A stretch of 18,577 nucleotides of DNA from Flavobacteriales bacterium. GTDB lineage: Bacteria > Bacteroidota > Bacteroidia > Flavobacteriales > Flavobacteriaceae. Within the stretch, counting starts at the first letter, position 1, and every line of letters begins with the position of its first letter. The notes under the pieces are model-generated. The model did not search any database. It saw only the letters and a list, made by a program, of their open reading frames with translations, and had not been told where the DNA came from. Positions 7,682-15,247 of this stretch are shown here, one piece after another. The DNA is taken from assembly GCA_003229235.1 (NCBI GenBank), contig QIIH01000503.1, forward strand, positions 1 through 18,577, in the 5' to 3' direction. The position numbers and the translations under genes were made by a program.

Positions 7682-7813
7682 CTAACTAACAGCGTTTTCT
7701 TTGAGTACGACCAGATTATGGTGTTAGGTACCAAAAAAATGAAATAGGGCAAACTGTAAAACATGACTAACTTTCACTTATAAAATTAGGGTTAAAATTA
7801 GCGCATTAGAATT

Positions 7814-8971
7814 TCAAAAATTTAATCCCAAAGTCGTGCCAATTTTTTGAAATCTATTGATCCAGGTGTGATCGGCCACTGAACGTTGCCGTGCTTTTTG
7901 CCTAATGGAATGACGAGCTTTGTCTTGCTTGGGGTGAAGATAAAATTTAATTTTGTCTAACATTTCCTCTTTATCGTCGTAAAAAAGCATTTCTTTATCT
8001 TCTTCAAAATATTCCAATAACTCTGGAAAACGGTTTACAAGATGCACGCCACCACACATCGGCACCTCAAATTCTCTGAGACGGATAAAGAGCAGAGGTG
8101 ATTTCAAAACGTAAGTGCTAGATAGTTCGATGGAACCAAGACTTAATGCCATGGTATTGAAGCATTTTCCCATGTCTTCGAATTTTGGGCTGGGAATATA
8201 TTCTATTATATCATTTGGTATTTTTTTTTCAGGCGGTGTAGAGATGGTTTCCAGAACTGAACGCTTTAATGAGCCTAGCAGACAGGTTCGTCCTGTTTTG
8301 AAAAAGATGCTTTTGACAATTCTCTCCCATGAGCCGCCTACACCAGAAAGCGCCCTTACGAGTGGATGATTAATTTTGGTAGACGAATACAGTTCCGCAG
8401 GAGAGCGGCCATAAATTTTGACTGGCAAGCCTGCAAGTGCAATTTCTGCGGTGTGCTGTGCTCGTGCACCGTAAGGTGCCCCGATGAAACCTATAAATGG
8501 TTTCTCTTTTGCGCTGACTGGCTTAAAAACATTTGGATTAGAGCCCCAAGGCATAACAATTGTTTTCGCTCCGTATTTAGTTAAAAGTTGCTTATTCTCT
8601 CTAACCGTGGTCCAGTTGATATCAAATCGAGAGCAAACGGATTTCACCCGATATGGATGTGATAAATCATCGCACGATAAATTAATGGTGCATATTCCTA
8701 AGCAGCTAATGTCGTCTATAGCTGATGGCAAGATGGTAGAATCAAGAGCTGTTGCAAAAAATACATCAATTTCTTTTTCGGCATGTAAAGTTTTTATTTG
8801 ATCAAGTAGTATCTGTGAATATTCAGCGGGCTTACCTAAACGTCCTAGTACAGCCGCTGGGTTTAGCGAAATGACTTCATGTCCGGCTGCGCGTAGTTCA
8901 GCGATCATATGAAATTGATGCCATTCATAGATAAAACCACCTTCGTGAGCAACATAGTGAATTATTTTCAT
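7814..8971 (-). CDS. CgeB-like glycosyltransferase
   Basis: 385 residues with a GT-B layout. The N-terminal half starts MKIIHYVAHEGGF and contains acidic loop segments; a GFIGAPYGARAQ turn opens the second half around residue 163. The C-terminal region, REFEVPMCGGVHLVNRFPEL then LFYDDKEEMLDKIKFYL, is the typical CgeB/Glyco_trans_1_2 donor-binding block, in which the usual E-x7-E is replaced by a CGG turn. It lacks a signal peptide and should act on the cytoplasmic face, adding a sugar to the lipid-linked repeat. The ATG is preceded by AAGGA at good spacing. It is divergent from the TylF-type gene, with about 300 bases between them. Donor and acceptor sugars cannot be deduced. Confidence 0.8.
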   Translation of the reverse strand: MKIIHYVAHEGGFIYEWHQFHMIAELRAAGHEVISLNPAAVLGRLGKPAEYSQILLDQIKTLHAEKEIDVFFATALDSTILPSAIDDISCLGICTINLSCDDLSHPYRVKSVCSRFDINWTTVRENKQLLTKYGAKTIVMPWGSNPNVFKPVSAKEKPFIGFIGAPYGARAQHTAEIALAGLPVKIYGRSPAELYSSTKINHPLVRALSGVGGSWERIVKSIFFKTGRTCLLGSLKRSVLETISTPPEKKIPNDIIEYIPSPKFEDMGKCFNTMALSLGSIELSSTYVLKSPLLFIRLREFEVPMCGGVHLVNRFPELLEYFEEDKEMLFYDDKEEMLDKIKFYLHPKQDKARHSIRQKARQRSVADHTWINRFQKIGTTLGLNF

Positions 8972-9279
8972 ACTAGCTATTCCTTTAAGGATCTTGTGAA
9001 TATTTATTCAGTATTTCTTGGTCAGCACTATTAATCGCAATAGATTGTACGAAGAGGGCTTTCAGTTAAATTTATTTCTAGATGATAAGTGTACTGCGTT
9101 AGCGTACTATAACTAATCATAGCGTATTTTATGATTGTGCTTATATGGATATAGAAAGGATGAAAAATGCAAGCGCAAGTATGTAAGTTGGTATTTTCAT
9201 AGGTTACACTATTGTTCCGGCGGAATTTTAGATTTATCATAGATCAATATGTTTAATTAATAAGAATGGGATATTTGTA
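8972..9279. other. Divergent intergenic region
   Basis: About 308 bases between the CgeB-like gene (-) and the methyltransferase gene (+), so both promoters should lie here. I see the ribosome site of the CgeB-like gene, with the palindrome CCTTTAAGG beside it, and several AT-rich -10-like hexamers. No confident -35/-10 pair was found. Short ORFs here lack ribosome sites or resemblance to known proteins. Confidence 0.5.
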
Positions 9280-10044
9280 ATGGGAAATCCACTAAATGCA
9301 TTTTTACCTAATATATTTCACTATAAAGTGACACAGCCGTATGTGTGGCGACATGCTTTTAAATATAGAATATGGGAAGCGTCTCTAAATAAAAATGAAG
9401 AGATTGGTCACTATTATGAGTTTGGTGTGTTCAAAATGCGAACGGCTGTTAATTTTCATAGAGTGAGGCGCCTCAAATCATTTTGGACAAAACAGTTAAA
9501 AGATATACGCATGTATTGTTTTGATAGTTTTGAAGGATTACCTGCGCCCAGTAAGGGTGATTTTAGCAGAGATTCTATTTGGGTAAAAGGAGCCTACACT
9601 GCATCGCTTGAATCGGCACAACTTGTTGCTAAAAAATACAAAATCAAAAATATTGAATTTATCAAGGGCTATTTTTCGGACTCTTTAACGACAGAATTAA
9701 AAGATCGTCTCAATAAATATCGTCCAGGATTTATTCATATTGATTGTGATTTATATAGTTCAACAGCTGATGTACTGAAATGGTTGGATGGCTTCGCGTT
9801 ACCTGGGGCGATTGTATATTTTGATGATATTTGGGATTATTATGCTCATCCAGAAGCAGGAGAAATGCGAGCAATCAATGAATATAATTCCACAAACTCA
9901 AATCGCGGTATGTTAATTGAGCATCCTTTGAGTTTAGGGTCTAAAACGGTTTTTGCCTATGTACCGAGAGACCCGGAAGAAATAGCCGCACAACGAAAAA
10001 ACATAGAGGATATTGTTCCCGGGAAATTAGTGAATTCGAACTGA
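9280..10044 (+). CDS. TylF/MycF-type sugar O-methyltransferase
   Basis: 254 residues of the macrocin O-methyltransferase (TylF) family. The SAM site begins at YEFGVF (about residue 46). It is followed by FDSFEGLPAP, the family's GYFSDSLT segment, HIDCDLYSSTADVLKW (Asp155 and Asp157) and YFDDIW (Asp182, Asp183). The 27-residue spacing of Asp155 to Asp182/183 fits the Mg2+-binding triad described for NovP, with Asp157 in the place of its general base; that mapping is from memory of the family. Members methylate sugar hydroxyls of antibiotics and surface glycans. Here it probably methylates a sugar of the repeat unit or a glycan end. It is the only + strand gene in this part of the locus and is convergent with the epimerase, so it probably has its own promoter. 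No close Shine-Dalgarno is evident. Confidence 0.85.
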   Translation: MGNPLNAFLPNIFHYKVTQPYVWRHAFKYRIWEASLNKNEEIGHYYEFGVFKMRTAVNFHRVRRLKSFWTKQLKDIRMYCFDSFEGLPAPSKGDFSRDSIWVKGAYTASLESAQLVAKKYKIKNIEFIKGYFSDSLTTELKDRLNKYRPGFIHIDCDLYSSTADVLKWLDGFALPGAIVYFDDIWDYYAHPEAGEMRAINEYNSTNSNRGMLIEHPLSLGSKTVFAYVPRDPEEIAAQRKNIEDIVPGKLVNSN

Positions 10045-10114
10045 CGTTGTTGATCAGGAAACTGTAGCGGCAAAGATAAAATTAGCAAGCTAAGCGCTAC
10101 TTTTAGTGTAAAGA

Positions 10115-10231
10115 CTATTTTTCTATATGATATTTTACCCAGTCGTAAGTTTGCTTAAGCCCCTCTTTAATTGTTGTGCGTGGCTCCCAACCAAGAATAC
10201 TTTTAGCTTTCGTATAGTTTGCAAGTTTGCA
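10115..10231 (-). other. Displaced C-terminal frame of the epimerase
   Basis: Read on the - strand in the -1 frame relative to the epimerase ORF, this segment gives CKLANYTKAKS, then ILGWEPRTTIKEGLKQTY, then DWVKYHIEK and a stop at 10115-10117. That is the canonical end of the family (xANYTKAKxxLGWEPxxxxxEGLxxTxxW). Restoring one base in the GGCCGCCG tract would fuse it to GDRGR. The tract is not a classical slippery heptamer, so programmed frameshifting is unlikely. Confidence 0.8.
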
Positions 10232-11118
10232 CGGCGGCCTCGATCACCCTCCCGCTTTGAGGAATCAAATTCTATTTTTATATCTTTACCAGATATTTCA
10301 ACGATAGTTTCTGAAATTTCTTTAATTGATGTGCAGACGTCGCTGCCAATTTGAATTAGACCTTGGCCTAGGCCTTTGTCTAAGGTTCTAAGCAGTGCAT
10401 CCACAATATCATTTGTATGGACAAAGGACCTTCCTTGTTGGCCGCTACCCCAGACATCGAAAGGTATACTAGGATACAATATCGCTTTGCGGATTAATGA
10501 AGGTATTACTTGGCCACTATCCTCAGAATAATCACAAGGAGGGCCATACACATTGTGCAAATTTAAAACTGAAACGGGTATAGGAGTTTCTTCCTCCATT
10601 AAAAATGCTTCATATTCACCCATAAGCTTACTCCAGCCATAAGCGGACTCTGGCGAAGCAGGATACATATCTTCCTCAATCAGTGGTTTCGCATCAATTC
10701 CGGACTGTAAATGTGCCGGAAAACTGCATGCTGTACCTACATAAATAAAACCTTTTACACCAGATTTCCTAACAGACGCGATGGTGTTTGAGTTTATTAA
10801 TAAATTTTGCCTGAAGACACTACCTTGATTGGCAAAAACGTATTTTATGCCAGCAACTATATCTGCTAGATGATAAATATAGTCCGCGTTAAGCAGTAAA
10901 GGTTCTAACACATCAGGAGTGGTTAGATCTAATTCGTGGAAATCCTTATTGAAATCGATAACTGGAATACCTTCATCATTCAATAAATATTCTTTTTTTC
11001 CACGCCAAAGGTTATCAACAACTTTTACGCTATGGCCATCAGAAACTAATCGCTTTACAAGCGCTGAGCCTATCATTCCTGCGCCACCGGTGACCAATAT
11101 GCGTTGTTTCTGTAACAT
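10135..11118 (-). CDS. NAD-dependent nucleotide-sugar epimerase/dehydratase (C-terminus frameshifted)
   Basis: An extended short-chain dehydrogenase. The NAD site RILVTGGAGMIGS lies near the N-terminus, and the catalytic tract includes VGTACSFPAH and YGWSKLMGE (YxxxK). WGSGQQGRSFVHTNDIVDAL is typical of sugar epimerases such as GDP-mannose 3,5-epimerase and UDP-sugar 4-epimerase relatives. It would make an activated sugar for the EPS. I place the start at the ATG 11116-11118, which follows GGGAG by 5 bases; the longer frame to 11133 would begin with TTG. After GDRGR the reading frame leaves the family pattern and ends in an unrelated tail. The expected ending is intact in the -1 frame to 10115. 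Either the gene has a 1-base loss (or 2-base gain) near 10229-10240, or the sequence has an error. The last helices are affected, so activity is uncertain. Confidence 0.85.
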   Translation of the reverse strand: MLQKQRILVTGGAGMIGSALVKRLVSDGHSVKVVDNLWRGKKEYLLNDEGIPVIDFNKDFHELDLTTPDVLEPLLLNADYIYHLADIVAGIKYVFANQGSVFRQNLLINSNTIASVRKSGVKGFIYVGTACSFPAHLQSGIDAKPLIEEDMYPASPESAYGWSKLMGEYEAFLMEEETPIPVSVLNLHNVYGPPCDYSEDSGQVIPSLIRKAILYPSIPFDVWGSGQQGRSFVHTNDIVDALLRTLDKGLGQGLIQIGSDVCTSIKEISETIVEISGKDIKIEFDSSKREGDRGRRANLQTIRKLKVFLVGSHAQQLKRGLSKLTTG

Positions 11119-11375
11119 GCTTTCTCCCGTCAATTCAAATATTTGTGTAGTGAGCGTATACGATTAGAATGCTCACCTTCTAAGTGTTAAATATATCGTT
11201 TACGCTTGGCAAAATCTCAAGGCCAGTGTACTCTAGGCAGTACAGCCGTGTCGACTAGCGAGTTGATATGAAATACAAATATTATTTTACACTTGTTGCA
11301 AGCCTGAGCAAAAGTAGTTTTCGGTCAGCTCAATTTGGAGTATATCGAAAGGTAGCAAGTACAATAGCTTAATTA
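11119..11375. other. Spacer upstream of the epimerase
   Basis: No gene is seen here. It should contain the epimerase promoter (-), but no convincing -35/-10 pair stands out. One perfect 6+6 inverted repeat, TGTACT-CTAGGC-AGTACA, lies at 11227-11244 and could be an operator or a small hairpin. The MITE-like element begins at its right end. Confidence 0.4.
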
Positions 11376-11516
11376 GGGCATCTCTAAAAATTGTTCTTTT
11401 GCTCTCGGGCGGCGTTGTCGGGCTTTTTAAATGCGGGGTCGCGTAGCGATAAACTGCGCTGCTATAAAGTCCTCCGCCTTGCCTGAGAACAAAATTACTA
11501 ATTTTTAGAGGTACAC
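11376..11516. mobile_element. 141-base MITE-like element with terminal inverted repeats and ATTA target duplication
   Basis: The left end GGGCATCTCTAAAAATT (11376-11392) and the reverse complement of the right end, GTGTACCTCTAAAAATT (11500-11516), match at 14 of 17 positions, the inner 11 being identical. The similarity continues inward in a looser form (TTTTGCTCTCGGGC against TTTTGTTCTCAGGC). ATTA flanks both ends (11372-11375 and 11517-11520), as expected for a 4-base target duplication, though TTA or TA are also possible. No ORF is present, so a non-autonomous element mobilised by a transposase elsewhere is likely. The interior is clearly more GC-rich than the flanks. The right duplication contains the stop codon of the hydrolase gene. 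The long inverted ends could also act as a terminator for that gene. Confidence 0.7.
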
Positions 11517-11517
11517 A

Positions 11518-12855
11518 TTACTTGGGTTTACAAGTTGGCATTTTTCGTCCATCAGTAAATACGACACAGGATAAAAATTTTCGATTTATATTTTTCATAA
11601 CCTTTTGGAATGCAGACGCTTGTTTTGTATCAGGGCGTATCAGTGCATCATAGGGGAAGTAGCTTTCCCAATACGGGTGAAAGGACCACATAAAAAAGCC
11701 CTGTATCCTTGGGTGCTTAGATAATATCTCGCTAAAAACAGCTGAAATTCGAGAAGCAGCGCGCTTAGAATTTTTCCTTTTGCCATCAGGGAAGCCTAAC
11801 TCAAGAAAAAAAATAGGTTTCGATTTTGCGACTTTATCAATTTTCGCCATAGTGTGGTCCAAGGCATGCAGGTAAACTTTAGTATCCACTCGATAGTCTT
11901 TGGAAAATTCTTTCCAATCTTTCGCATAAAAGTCTAGTGTATATAAATTGATACTTACCCAGTCGACATATTCGTCACCAGGGTAGAAATTTTTAAACTC
12001 ATAACTACTTTCAAGTAGTTTCTTGGCATGTGTCTTATCGATGTCAGAAGGCAGCTCACTAAGCTCTGTATTAACCTTGCCGCTTCCGTTCACAACCCAG
12101 CCCATTGTGTCAAAGGTAAGAAATTTAATGCCCTCACGACGGACAAAAAAATCATAGTAATATCTCTGTGCCGCTTTAAGTCTTTCTACACCATCACTGA
12201 CATTTGGGTCGCCAAGGTCTGGATAAAGTATAGAACTTCGTGGATATTTGGATGGATCAAATTCAGCAAACCCTTTTTTATTTTTTAGAGCCCAGAGTAG
12301 AGACTTATCGCCATTTTTCCCAAAGCCGCCAAAATACTTGGCTCCTATGCCATTGGGTTCTCGTGCAGTATTAAATATCATCGGTTTATTGAATTGCTTA
12401 AATTGTTTCGCTAAACGTTTTAGATAAATGTCGTATTTGCCTAATAGCAATTGGTCTACAGTAAAGCCTTTTAATCTAACTTCATTTGGGTCAGGAATAG
12501 CTTCATAGGCTTCAGCGATAACGATGCGACCTTGTTGCCATTCCTGTTCGGCTGCTTGGTTATCAAATATTGGGTGGCCTGCTTGGCTAAACTCGACAAC
12601 TACCTTTTTTGAGCCCCAAGCTATCTTTCTTTTTATCGCTTTTTCAAAGGTCTCGATGTCGCCTTTCATCCATTGATATTGACCTATGTAAATGCCTCCA
12701 CGAGAAGGGGGTGCAATTTTAACGTTAGAATAATCGCTGGAAACCGCATCATTGGCATATATCGCGGAAAATAAAAAAAATCCTGCAAATAAGGCTAGGT
12801 AGATTATTTTTAGTTTAAGCGTAATATTCTTATGTTTGGTATAGAAAAAACTCAT
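11518..12855 (-). CDS. Secreted glycoside hydrolase, clan GH-A, GH26-like
   Basis: 445 residues. An N-terminal signal peptide (basic start, hydrophobic core about 13-30, AIYANDAVSS) indicates export. The mature part reads as a TIM barrel: GGIYIGQYQW near the first strand, PMIFNTAREPNG with Glu166 as candidate acid/base, KFLTFDTMGW, DWVSINLYTLDF, and KPIFFLELGFPDG with Glu352 as candidate nucleophile, then GFFMWSFHPYW. The PIFFLELG and RxxxE/NG patterns resemble GH26, but the spacing between the two glutamates (186) is longer than in typical mannanases, so a distant or unnamed GH family is possible. It lies 21 bases after the Wza-like gene, which suggests a periplasmic or extracellular enzyme that trims or releases the EPS. 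ATG preceded by GGAG at 8 bases. Its stop codon abuts the MITE-like element. Confidence 0.7.
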   Translation of the reverse strand: MSFFYTKHKNITLKLKIIYLALFAGFFLFSAIYANDAVSSDYSNVKIAPPSRGGIYIGQYQWMKGDIETFEKAIKRKIAWGSKKVVVEFSQAGHPIFDNQAAEQEWQQGRIVIAEAYEAIPDPNEVRLKGFTVDQLLLGKYDIYLKRLAKQFKQFNKPMIFNTAREPNGIGAKYFGGFGKNGDKSLLWALKNKKGFAEFDPSKYPRSSILYPDLGDPNVSDGVERLKAAQRYYYDFFVRREGIKFLTFDTMGWVVNGSGKVNTELSELPSDIDKTHAKKLLESSYEFKNFYPGDEYVDWVSINLYTLDFYAKDWKEFSKDYRVDTKVYLHALDHTMAKIDKVAKSKPIFFLELGFPDGKRKNSKRAASRISAVFSEILSKHPRIQGFFMWSFHPYWESYFPYDALIRPDTKQASAFQKVMKNINRKFLSCVVFTDGRKMPTCKPK

Positions 12856-12876
12856 GTATAACGCTCCAACAATTGA

Positions 12877-13464
12877 TTAAGGCACTAAAATCGTATCACC
12901 AGATTTTAAGACTACATTTTGGCGAGTATTTTTTCCGGAAATAAAAGTTTTATAATTAAAAAAAACTCTTCTATTTTTAAACCTTGGGTTTACAATTTTA
13001 ATCTTATGTTTAGCGGCGTAAGGAGTAAAGCCACCTGACATCGCCAAGGCCTGGATTATGGTGACAGGGCCCTTTAATTGGAAAACACCAGGTTTGAGAA
13101 TTTCACCCATTACATAAATTCTAAAGCTATAGGCAGCGAGCAACACAACTGTAATTTGCGGATTTTTGATGGTTTTACTTAATTCCTTAGTAAAATAATG
13201 TTGTAATTCGATCAATCTCAAACCAGCCGCTTTAATTTCTCCAATGATGGGGTAACTGATTTTGCCGTCAGGGGTAATGGTCAATTGTTTAGTAAGTGTT
13301 GAGCTTTTTAAAACGATAACATTAATGACATCGCCCTCTCCTAGACGGTATTCTTCCATTACATGAGCACGATCGCTAGCCGATGACATTGCTGGTAGCA
13401 TTAACAAAGAAAACATTATAATTAAAAATTTTGTGAGCAGTTTACTGTAGCTTGTATAATTCAT
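12877..13464 (-). CDS. Short Wza-like polysaccharide export protein
   Basis: From the ATG at 13462-13464 the protein has 195 residues. This start is preceded by AAGGAAAG and is directly followed by a signal peptide (KFLIIMFSLLMLPAMSSA), so I prefer it to the ATG 33 bases upstream at 13497. The Poly_export domain runs from YRLGEGDVINVIV to about residue 105 (LTITPDGKISYPIIGEI is its core). One SLBB domain follows (RIYVMGEILKPGVFQLKG ... ALAMSGGFT). It has no cysteine, hence no lipobox, and ends at GDTILVP without the C-terminal outer-membrane helix of E. coli Wza. It is therefore a periplasmic-type OPX protein that probably needs a partner to cross the outer membrane; the beta-barrel gene upstream in the same run is the obvious candidate. 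Confidence 0.87.
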   Translation of the reverse strand: MNYTSYSKLLTKFLIIMFSLLMLPAMSSASDRAHVMEEYRLGEGDVINVIVLKSSTLTKQLTITPDGKISYPIIGEIKAAGLRLIELQHYFTKELSKTIKNPQITVVLLAAYSFRIYVMGEILKPGVFQLKGPVTIIQALAMSGGFTPYAAKHKIKIVNPRFKNRRVFFNYKTFISGKNTRQNVVLKSGDTILVP

Positions 13465-13561
13465 TTTAACTTTCCTTACCTGTAAAACGGTTATCATTTA
13501 TTATGCTTTGGCATTCTAATGATAAACTACTAAATACCATATTTTAATCTGGATGAGAAGA

Positions 13562-15211
13562 TTATTTATGTAAAAATTTTGCTTTAATGTGTTCACCTAA
13601 TCTAATGGACATGGCGATCACTGTTAAAGTAGGGTTTGCTTGGCTACTTGTAGGAAAGACTGAGGCGCTGCTTATGTATAAATTAGACAATCCATGAATT
13701 TTGCAGTTGCTATCTACTACGCCGCACTCTGGGTCACTCGACATTCGAGTGGTGCCGATGTGATGGCCTAAAACTGCCATGTGTTTTCGGATATCACCTT
13801 TGGGGTCATCCGACTCAAATTCTAATGCGCCTAAACCTTGGGTTCGTAACTCTTGGTCTACCAAACAATGCGTTCTATAAATGCTGTCGACATCTACGTC
13901 ACTTACGCTAAAATTGACTGATAATTTTGCCATTCCAGTTTCATCTAGGTCTTTGGATAAACTGACTCGATTTTCACGAGAGGGTATTTGTTCAGCTTGG
14001 TAGTATAGATTATAAACGTTGTTTTTAGACTTAAAAATAAGAGAAGGTATTCTTCGGCCCTGAACGAATCTGCTACGGCTCCATTTCGGTAATACCGACA
14101 GTATCTCTGGAGATCCTGACAGGATATTTTTAAAATGTCGCCAATACAATCCGTATTTACCCTTCGCGGGCTCTTTCTGGCGCTTTCCTTGGAATAATTT
14201 TTTAGCGAAGAAAGCTAATGACAAGATTCCACTGCCATGCTCAGGTTCGGAAAATAATGGGCGGTCCAACAACATATACGAATTAAGTAGTTTATGTTTT
14301 AATTGCGCTTGTTTTGAAATGACTAAACGACGTCGGCAGTAGATTCCGTTCCTATCGAGTTCATAGCCGAAAATCACATCTAAGTCCTTGTTAAATTTTA
14401 CGCGAGCTAAGCTACCATTTAGGTGACACATATAGCCTCTTCCCAACCAATCTGAGTGATTGCCAATACCATTTTTGTATACATTGTTTGAGTGTAATAG
14501 TAGACGTGTAACTTCTAGGCCACCTCCAGATAATATAGTTATCTTGGCTTGTATCGAAAATTGATTGTTTTTTAAAGTCCGGCAAACAATTTTTTTAATG
14601 TCTTTTCCGTTATTGTTGCAAACTATTTTGCTGCAAAGGGTGTTATATATTACTCTCAAATTTGGTCTATTTTCTAACTGAGATCTATACTTTTTTCCGA
14701 AATGAGTTGGCGCGCTCCATCGTTCGATGGAATTGGTAATTAGTTCGCCATCCGCAAAGTAAGGTATAATACCTTGTTGGTAATCTGCTAGTGCAGTATT
14801 AGAATTATAATCGTAGTCTCCGCACTCACTGTAAACATGGGCGCGCTTGTAGAATGGCAATAAATCTTTAAGTTCAATTGGCCAGCCGCTATGAGGTACA
14901 AAATCACGCGGTTTGAAGTCTACTTCATCATAAGGTATGCATCGCCCACCCCAAAGAGCGGTTGTTCCACCAAGTACCCTATGGCGATCACTGTCCAGTG
15001 GTAAATGCTTATCTGGGTTGTTGACTGTGCCCTCATATAGTTTCTGTGTTTTGCTGCTACCTCTTAGCTTTCCGGCTTCTACTAATATAACATCTAGACT
15101 GAGCTGACTCAGCTCAAGTGCAAGCGTAATACCAGCAGCTCCTGCTCCAACGATGCAAACATCACATTCTAATTTTTGCCCCGTTAAAATTTTATATCCG
15201 TTTTGAAACAT
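13562..15211 (-). CDS. GMC-family FAD-dependent oxidoreductase
   Basis: 549 residues. The FAD-binding GAGAAG (22-27) is in CDVCIVGAGAAG, and VILVEAG marks the end of the second strand. RVLGGTTALWGGRC (about 77-90) is the GMC signature 1 region. The C-terminal GMC domain has LGHHIGTTRM with His483/His484 and SSQANPTLTVIAMSIRLGEHI with Asn526, the positions of the catalytic His and its His/Asn partner. No signal peptide is seen, so it should be cytoplasmic. GMC enzymes oxidise alcohols, including sugar hydroxyls. Beside an aldo/keto reductase and glycosyltransferases it may oxidise a sugar precursor. Its place in the - strand run (36 bases after the reductase gene) suggests co-transcription. 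Its substrate is unknown. Confidence 0.87.
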   Translation of the reverse strand: MFQNGYKILTGQKLECDVCIVGAGAAGITLALELSQLSLDVILVEAGKLRGSSKTQKLYEGTVNNPDKHLPLDSDRHRVLGGTTALWGGRCIPYDEVDFKPRDFVPHSGWPIELKDLLPFYKRAHVYSECGDYDYNSNTALADYQQGIIPYFADGELITNSIERWSAPTHFGKKYRSQLENRPNLRVIYNTLCSKIVCNNNGKDIKKIVCRTLKNNQFSIQAKITILSGGGLEVTRLLLHSNNVYKNGIGNHSDWLGRGYMCHLNGSLARVKFNKDLDVIFGYELDRNGIYCRRRLVISKQAQLKHKLLNSYMLLDRPLFSEPEHGSGILSLAFFAKKLFQGKRQKEPAKGKYGLYWRHFKNILSGSPEILSVLPKWSRSRFVQGRRIPSLIFKSKNNVYNLYYQAEQIPSRENRVSLSKDLDETGMAKLSVNFSVSDVDVDSIYRTHCLVDQELRTQGLGALEFESDDPKGDIRKHMAVLGHHIGTTRMSSDPECGVVDSNCKIHGLSNLYISSASVFPTSSQANPTLTVIAMSIRLGEHIKAKFLHK

Positions 15212-15247
15212 GATCCGCTCATTTATATTTTATAATAGGTAATAGTT

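Larger units (their letters stand above)
6934..7813. other. 880-base AT-rich spacer with tandem repeat and gene debris
   Basis: No full gene is seen between the sugar transferase and the CgeB-like gene. The stretch holds the probable sugar transferase upstream region, a TAAATC hexanucleotide repeat (7410-7439), a 57-codon ORF across that repeat (7319-7492, +, no ribosome site), and a 60-codon open segment on the - strand (7499-7681) with protein-like composition. The right end (about 7670-7813) is the downstream region of the CgeB-like gene. No terminator with a U-tract is obvious. Confidence 0.6.

Noticed and set aside
7669..7764. 31-codon minus-strand ORF downstream of the CgeB-like gene
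   Set aside because: Too short, with no ribosome site; a hydrophobic start alone is not evidence of a gene.
9031..9240. 69-codon minus-strand ORF in the divergent intergenic region
   Set aside because: No ribosome site, AT-driven composition and no recognisable family; the region must also carry two promoters.
1141..11244. AGTGTAC in three intergenic regions (1141, about 9088, 11226) as a common operator
   Set aside because: A 7-mer is expected about this often on both strands, and the second half-sites have different spacing.
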